Shown: one piece after another, positions 59,311-64,000 of the stretch
How positions within the stretch are numbered: the stretch's first letter is position 1
Layout of the letters: each line of letters opens with the position of its first letter
Source of the DNA: Sphaerisporangium sp040649355
GTDB taxonomy: Bacteria > Actinomycetota > Actinomycetes > Streptosporangiales > Streptosporangiaceae
NCBI RefSeq assembly: GCF_043197795.1
Contig: NZ_JBICTU010000016.1
Location: 62,001-126,000 of the forward strand
DNA: 64,000 nt
Direction: 5' to 3'
Translations under genes and position numbers: made by a program
The notes under the pieces: generated by a model
Told to the model about the DNA's origin: nothing
Seen by the model: only the letters and a program-made list of their open reading frames with translations
The model's database searches: none

Positions 59311-62013
59311 TCAGTGGCCGGCGTCCTGCCAGGTGCGGCCGACGCCCACGGAGACGTCCAGGGGGACGCGCAGCTCGTACGCGGCGCACATCTGGGACAC
59401 CACCAGCTCGCGCAGCGGCTCCATCTCGCCGGGGGCCACCTCGAAGACGAGCTCGTCGTGGACCTGCAGCAGCATGCGGGAGCGCAGCTCGCGCTCGCGC
59501 AGCGCCCGCTGCACGTTGAGCATCGCGACCTTGATGATGTCGGCAGCCGAGCCCTGGATGGGGGCGTTGAGCGCCATGCGCTCGGCCATCTCGCGGCGCT
59601 GCCGGTTGTCGCTAATCAGGTCGGGCAGGTAGCGGCGGCGGCCGAGGATGGTCTCGGTGTACCCGTCGTGCCGGGCCTGGGCGACGATGGTCGCGAGGTA
59701 GTCGCGGACGCCGCCGAACTCCTGGAAGTACTCGTCCTTGAGCGCGCGGGCCTCGGCGACGGGGATGCCGAGCTGGCCCGACAGCCCGAAGTCGGACAGG
59801 CCGTACGCCAGGCCGTAGTTCATCGCCTTGATGCGCGCCCGCAGCTCGCCGCCGACCTGCTCGGGCGGGAGGTCGAACACCCGGGCGGCGGTCGCCTGGT
59901 GGAAGTCGTGCCCGGACTCGAATGACGCGATCAGCGCCTCGTCGCGGGACAGGTGGGCCATGATGCGCAGCTCGATCTGGCTGTAGTCGGCGGTCAGCAG
60001 GCTCTCGTAGCCCTCGCCCACCATGAATCCCTGCCGGATCCGGCGGCCCTCGGCGGTGCGGATGGGGATGTTCTGCAGGTTGGGCTTCTCGGACGACAGG
60101 CGACCGGTCGCCGCGATGATCTGGTTGTAGGTGGTGTGGATGCGCCCGTCGTCGCCGATCTCCTTGATAAGGCCCTCGACGGTGGTGCGCAGCCTGGTCT
60201 GGTCGCGGTGGCGCAGCAGGATGATCGGCAGCTCGTTGTCGGTCTGCGTGGCGAGCGTCGCCAGGGCGTCGGCGTCGGTGGTGTAGCCGGTCTTGATCTT
60301 CTTGGTCTTCGGCAGCCCGAGCTTGACGAACAGGATCTCCTGGAGCTGCTTGGGCGAGCCGAGGTTGAACTGCTCGCCGACGACCCGGTGGGCCTCCTCG
60401 ACGGCCTGCTTCACCGCGGCGCCGAACTCCACCTCAAGGCCGGCGAAGTAGTCGTGGTCGGCGGCGATGCCGTCGCGCTCCAGCTCGGCGAGCACGCGCA
60501 CCAGCGGGAGCTCGACCTCGCGCATCAGGCGGATGCCGCCCCGAGGCGAAAGGTGGGCCTCAAGGGCATCGGCGAGCTCCAGCACGGCCTGTGCCCGGAT
60601 GCCGAGCTCCCGGCCCTCGTCGTCGCCGGGATCGTCGAACAGCGCCGCCTGGCCGTTGGTCTCGGTCTCGGCGCGCAGCTCGCGGTGGAGGTAGCGCAGC
60701 ACGAGGTCGTCGAGGGGGAAGGACCGCTGCCCCGGCATCGCCAGATAGGCCGCCAGGGCGGTGTCACAGGTGAGGCCCTGAAGGTCGAGACCGTGGGCCC
60801 ACAGGGCCAGCAGCGGACCCTTGGCGTCGTGCAGGGCCTTCGGCCTTCCCGCGTCGGCGAGCCATCGGCGCAGCGCGCCCTCGTCGGCGGGGCTGAGGCC
60901 CTGAAGGTCGACGAACGCCGCGCGCTTCCCGCCCTCGGCGTCGGCGGGGGCCGCGATGGCGAGGCCGTCGAGCCTGCCCGTGCCGCTGCCGTAGGTGCCC
61001 TTGACCGCCAGCCCGGCCCTGCCCTCGGGCATGACGGCGAGCCACGCCTCGACCTCGTCGGGGCCGAGGGTGACGACCTCGACCTCGAACCCCTCGTCCG
61101 CCTCCGGCTCGGCCGTGCCGATGCTCTGGTAGAGCCGGTCGCGCAGCACCCGGAACTGCAGGGTGTCGAAGAGCTTGTGGATCTCGTCGCGATCCCACTG
61201 GCCCATCTTGAGGCCGGCGACGTCGGCGTCGAGCGGGACGTCGCGCCGGAGCTCGGTGAGCTGGCGGTTGTGGATCACCTGGCCGAGGTGCTCGCGGAGC
61301 TTGTCGCCGACCTTGCCCTTGACCTCGTCGACCCGGGCGACCAGCTCGGTGAGCGAGCCGAACTCCTTGACCCACTTGGCGGCGGTCTTCTCCCCCACAC
61401 TCGGGATGTTGGGGAGGTTGTCGCTGGGGTCGCCGCGCAGGGCGGCGAAGTCGGGATACTGCGCGGGAGTCAGGCCGTACTTCTCGACGACGGCGGCGGG
61501 GTCGAACCGCGTCATGTCGCTGATGCCGCGGCGGGTCATCAGCAGCGTGACGCGGTCGTTCACCAGCTGGAGGGCGTCGCGGTCGCCGGTGACGATCAGC
61601 ACGTCCATGTCCCGCCGGGCGGCGCTGTCGGCGAGCGTGGCGATCAGGTCGTCGGCCTCGTAGCCCGCGAGGGACAGGTAGGGCACGCGGAGCGCGTCGA
61701 GCACCTCGAAGATCAGGCTGACCTGGCCGCGGAAGTCCTCAGGGGTCTCCTGGCGGTTGGCCTTGTAGTGCTCGTAGGCCTCGTGGCGGAAGGTGGGCTC
61801 CGACCGGTCGAAGCACACGACGACGTGGCTCGGCTGCTCGTCGCGAAGGACGTTGATCAGCATCGAGGTGAAGCCGTACACCGCCTCGGTGTGCTGGCCG
61901 TCGGTCGTGGTGAGGTTCGCGTCCTTCAACGCGTAGAACGCGCGGTACGCGAGTGAATGCCCGTCGAGGAGAAGCAGGCGGTCACGTGCGGGGGTCGGTT
62001 CCTTCTTCGGCAC
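59311..62013 (-). CDS. polA: DNA polymerase I
   Basis: A 900-residue repair and Okazaki-fragment polymerase. 5' nuclease domain (about 1-300: LLLLDGHSLAYRAFYAL, GYEADDLIATLA, TGDRDALQLV). A central 3'-5' exonuclease-like domain (about 305-490) lacks the usual catalytic D-x-E pair, as known for mycobacterial PolA. Family A polymerase domain with LLTADYSQIELRIMAHLS, RIKAMNYGLAYGLSDFGL and LLQVHDELVFE. GTG 62013 has no clear Shine-Dalgarno; a TAGGCT box just upstream suggests a leaderless message. Confidence 0.97.
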   Translation of the reverse strand: MPKKEPTPARDRLLLLDGHSLAYRAFYALKDANLTTTDGQHTEAVYGFTSMLINVLRDEQPSHVVVCFDRSEPTFRHEAYEHYKANRQETPEDFRGQVSLIFEVLDALRVPYLSLAGYEADDLIATLADSAARRDMDVLIVTGDRDALQLVNDRVTLLMTRRGISDMTRFDPAAVVEKYGLTPAQYPDFAALRGDPSDNLPNIPSVGEKTAAKWVKEFGSLTELVARVDEVKGKVGDKLREHLGQVIHNRQLTELRRDVPLDADVAGLKMGQWDRDEIHKLFDTLQFRVLRDRLYQSIGTAEPEADEGFEVEVVTLGPDEVEAWLAVMPEGRAGLAVKGTYGSGTGRLDGLAIAAPADAEGGKRAAFVDLQGLSPADEGALRRWLADAGRPKALHDAKGPLLALWAHGLDLQGLTCDTALAAYLAMPGQRSFPLDDLVLRYLHRELRAETETNGQAALFDDPGDDEGRELGIRAQAVLELADALEAHLSPRGGIRLMREVELPLVRVLAELERDGIAADHDYFAGLEVEFGAAVKQAVEEAHRVVGEQFNLGSPKQLQEILFVKLGLPKTKKIKTGYTTDADALATLATQTDNELPIILLRHRDQTRLRTTVEGLIKEIGDDGRIHTTYNQIIAATGRLSSEKPNLQNIPIRTAEGRRIRQGFMVGEGYESLLTADYSQIELRIMAHLSRDEALIASFESGHDFHQATAARVFDLPPEQVGGELRARIKAMNYGLAYGLSDFGLSGQLGIPVAEARALKDEYFQEFGGVRDYLATIVAQARHDGYTETILGRRRYLPDLISDNRQRREMAERMALNAPIQGSAADIIKVAMLNVQRALRERELRSRMLLQVHDELVFEVAPGEMEPLRELVVSQMCAAYELRVPLDVSVGVGRTWQDAGH

Positions 62014-62075
62014 ACCCGCAGCCTAGTCTCCATGTACGACAGAACACTCCGCCCTGTGCAACTGGAGGCGTCCCC

Positions 62076-62501
62076 TTGACCATGACGAACCCCGAGGATC
62101 TCACCCGCCTCGAAACGTTGGGCGGCGACTACAAGGGCACCTTGATCGCCACCATGGGCATCGAGTTCATCGAGGTCACGGCCGAGCGGGTCGTCGCCAG
62201 GATGCCGGTCGAGGGCAACACCCAGCCGTACGGCCTCCTCCACGGGGGCGCCTCCTGCGTGCTCGCCGAGACCATCGGGTCCACCGGCGCGGCCCTGCAC
62301 GCCGGGGAGGGCCGGCGTGCCATGGGCATCGAGATCAGCGCGACCCACCACCGCTCGGCCACCTCGGGCCATGTCACCGGCGTCGCCACCCTCCTGCACG
62401 GCGGGCGCAGTCTCGCCACGTACGACATCGAGATCACCGACGACGAGGGGCGGCGCGTCTGCACTTCGCGACTCACCTGCATGCTTCGTGACGCCCCGTG
62501 A
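62076..62501 (+). CDS. PaaI-type hotdog thioesterase
   Basis: Acyl-CoA thioesterase of 141 residues with a hotdog fold. MGIEFIEVTAERVVARMPVEGNTQPYG is followed by LLHGGASCVLAETIGSTGA, the HGG active-site motif, and ISATHHRSATSGHVTGVATLLHGGRSLATYDIEI. TTG 62076 is placed by GGAGG at seven bases; ATG 62082 is two codons further. It is divergent from polA by only 62 bp. Aromatic or menaquinone-pathway thioesters are possible substrates. Confidence 0.9.
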   Translation: MTMTNPEDLTRLETLGGDYKGTLIATMGIEFIEVTAERVVARMPVEGNTQPYGLLHGGASCVLAETIGSTGAALHAGEGRRAMGIEISATHHRSATSGHVTGVATLLHGGRSLATYDIEITDDEGRRVCTSRLTCMLRDAP

Positions 62502-62682
62502 TATTTGGTCTTTATCGGACCACGATTTGCGACTCTCCATGCACGGGGGCCTCATAGCTCGCTAGCGTTGTGGACGCCAGAGCCCGTGGGTGGTCGAGTA
62601 GACAACGTGTGCGGCCGGGGAAGCCCTACATGGCCCCAAAGATCACCCGCGGGCTCGCTGTGCCTTCCAGCCCCGGAAAGGC

Positions 62683-62717
62683 CCGATCCCCGCGGGCCGG
62701 GGGCCGGCGGGGATCGG
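62683..62717. terminator. Bidirectional terminator, 11-bp arms
   Basis: CCGATCCCCGC (62683-62693) and GCGGGGATCGG (62707-62717) with a G/C-rich 13-base loop, between the convergent thioesterase (ends 62501) and glnQ-like (ends 62766) genes. Confidence 0.65.
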
Positions 62718-62744
62718 TGCGCCATAACATCGGTGCGCCATGAC
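62713..62744. repeat. 16-bp tandem duplication
   Basis: ATCGGTGCGCCATAAC (62713-62728) and ATCGGTGCGCCATGAC (62729-62744), one mismatch, overlapping the end of the terminator and lying 22 bp from the glnQ-like stop. Confidence 0.75.
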
Positions 62745-62765
62745 AGGGACTTCCAGGCGGCGACC

Positions 62766-63578
62766 TCAGAGGGCGGGCGGCGAGGCCGCCGGGGCCCCTT
62801 CCTCGCCGGTCGCGCCGTCGTCCTCCGAGTGGGTCGGGTCCAGCACCCTCTTGAGGAACGTGCGCGTGCGGGCGTGCTGGGGATTGCCGATCACCTGGTC
62901 GGGCGGGCCCTCCTCGACGATCACCCCGCCGTCCATGAACACCACGCGGTCGGCCACCTCCCGCGCGAAGCTCATCTCGTGGGTGACCACCAGCATCGTC
63001 ATGCCGTCGTGCGCGAGCTTGCGCATGACCGACAGCACGTCGCCCACCAGCTCAGGGTCGAGCGCGGAGGTCGGCTCGTCGAACAGCATGAGCGCCGGGT
63101 CCATGGCGAGGGCCCGGGCGATCGCGACCCGCTGCTGCTGGCCTCCGGAGAGCTGCGGAGGGAAGGCGTCGCACTTGGCCGCGACGCCCACCTTCTCAAG
63201 GTTCTCCCGCGCGATGCGCTCGGCGTCGGCCCTGCCCCGCTTGAGCACCCGCCGCTGGGCGATCATGACGTTCTGCAGCACCGACATGTGCGGGAACAGG
63301 TTGAACGACTGGAAGACCATGCCGAGCCTGCGCCGCGCGGCGTCGATGTCGACGTCCGGGTCGGTCAGTTCGACGCCGCCCACGGTCACGCTGCCCTTGC
63401 TGGGCTCTTCGAGCAGGTTGACGCAGCGGAGCAGCGTCGACTTGCCTGATCCGGAGGGGCCGATGACACAGACGACCTGGCCCTCGTCGACGGTGAAGTC
63501 GACGCCTTTGAGCACTTCCAGCTCGCCGAACGACTTGTGCAGGTCCTTGATCTCGACCGCGTGCGTCACCGGGGTCAC
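62766..63578 (-). CDS. Polar amino acid ABC transporter ATPase (GlnQ-like)
   Basis: ATP-binding subunit of 270 residues. Walker A GPSGSGKST, MVFQSFNLFPHMSVLQNV, signature LSGGQQQRVAIA, Walker B LMLFDEPTSALDPEL, switch His in LVVTHEMSFA: the classical glutamine/glutamate family. The C-terminal tail (HSEDDGATGEEG ...) is acidic. GTG 63578 overlaps the permease stop (GTGA). Confidence 0.95.
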   Translation of the reverse strand: MTPVTHAVEIKDLHKSFGELEVLKGVDFTVDEGQVVCVIGPSGSGKSTLLRCVNLLEEPSKGSVTVGGVELTDPDVDIDAARRRLGMVFQSFNLFPHMSVLQNVMIAQRRVLKRGRADAERIARENLEKVGVAAKCDAFPPQLSGGQQQRVAIARALAMDPALMLFDEPTSALDPELVGDVLSVMRKLAHDGMTMLVVTHEMSFAREVADRVVFMDGGVIVEEGPPDQVIGNPQHARTRTFLKRVLDPTHSEDDGATGEEGAPAASPPAL

Positions 63579-64000
63579 CGTCCCTTCGCCTGACGGTTTT
63601 CGAGGCGGCCCGCCAGGTAGCCCAGCGGGATCGTGACGAGCAGGTACGTCAGGCCGACCACCAGGATCGGGGTGGCGTTGCTGGTCGTCGAGGCGAGGTC
63701 GTTGCCGAACTTCGTCAGCTCGACGTACTCGCCGCTCACACCGAGGAACAGCACCAGCGAGGAGTCCTTGAGCAGCGACACGAACTGGTTGGTCGTCGGC
63801 GGGATCACGATGCGGATGGCCTGCGGGATGACCACCGAGACCATCGCCCGCGAGTGCGACATGCCGAGCGAGCGCGCCGCCTCGGCCTGCCCCTTCGGCA
63901 CGGCCTGCAGGCCGGCCCGGAGGGTCTCGGCCATGTACGCCGCGCTCACGATCGTCAGGCCCAGCACGCCCTGGCCGTACGTACCGCCCGGAACCTCGAA
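63575..64000 (-). CDS. Polar amino acid ABC transporter permease (5' partial)
   Basis: C-terminal 141 residues of a HisM/GlnP-family permease; the frame is open to the window end, so the N terminus is missing. EAA loop: GLQAVPKGQAEAARSLGMSHSRAMVSVVIPQA, the polar-amino-acid form. YGQGVLGLTIVSAAYMAETLRAG is the segment before it. The stop overlaps the ATPase start. A binding-protein gene is expected further upstream. Confidence 0.92.
   Translation of the reverse strand, partial: FEVPGGTYGQGVLGLTIVSAAYMAETLRAGLQAVPKGQAEAARSLGMSHSRAMVSVVIPQAIRIVIPPTTNQFVSLLKDSSLVLFLGVSGEYVELTKFGNDLASTTSNATPILVVGLTYLLVTIPLGYLAGRLENRQAKGR

Noticed and set aside
59953..61956. Plus-strand open frame of 667 codons opposite polA
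   Set aside because: Antisense to polA; high Leu/Val/Gly content is explained by the complementary codons.

Overview
The window is high-GC actinomycete chromosome. The gene families point to a Streptosporangiales-type filamentous actinobacterium, but this is inferred from gene content and no marker here fixes the genus. GTG and TTG starts, ATGA/GTGA overlaps and Shine-Dalgarno sites are frequent. No rRNA, tRNA, transposase, prophage or CRISPR array was found. Both ends cut genes: hpnD at position 1 and an amino-acid ABC permease at 64000.

Layout. 1-5618 is a tightly overlapped hopanoid operon (hpnD-hpnE-shc-hpnG-hpnH). It takes farnesyl diphosphate to squalene, cyclises it and adds the adenosine-derived side chain. 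5643-16705 is accessory: an SDR, a secreted GH11-CBM2 xylanase with a readable promoter and operator-like repeats, a GNAT, two membrane-anchored cupredoxin-like proteins, a 1048-residue XRE/STAND regulator, an I36-type secreted inhibitor and an ABC-2 exporter. 16685-28125 is mixed: CBS protein, PepP, CDF transporter, MarR, SecDF fusion, two exported hypotheticals, two DksA/TraR zinc-finger proteins, and an LprG-like lipoprotein followed by a 14-TM MFS pump (compare the mycobacterial LprG-P55 pair).

28236-39695 is conserved core on the minus strand, read pyrG - Nudix - xerD - parA - scpA - scpB - rluB - aroH - tyrA - cmk - der. It joins CTP synthesis, chromosome segregation, rRNA modification, tyrosine synthesis and ribosome GTPase functions, with many stop/start overlaps. 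39851-42608 holds an acyltransferase, a nitronate monooxygenase-like protein and a DUF4126 membrane protein. 42620-50579 is a LacI-type regulator divergent from a five-gene oligopeptide-type ABC transporter and a C45 (acyl-CoA:6-APA acyltransferase-like) Ntn hydrolase, with a perfect LacI-type palindrome in the divergent promoter. 50653-64000 returns to housekeeping genes: uvrB, an SLC13/ArsB-like permease, coaE, rpsA, a polysaccharide deacetylase, polA, a thioesterase and glnQ/permease.

Two things stand out. First, short tandem repeats recur in gene gaps, gene edges and protein linkers, mostly with periods that are multiples of three (15, 21, 24, 27, 33, 36, 39 bp). One has copied a ribosome-binding-site plus GTG start four times in frame at the front of the C45 hydrolase. 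Second, several starts appear non-canonical: CTG for hpnE and xerD and TTG for pyrG, each placed by a good Shine-Dalgarno site. Functions are assigned from motif recognition by eye; no database search was possible.
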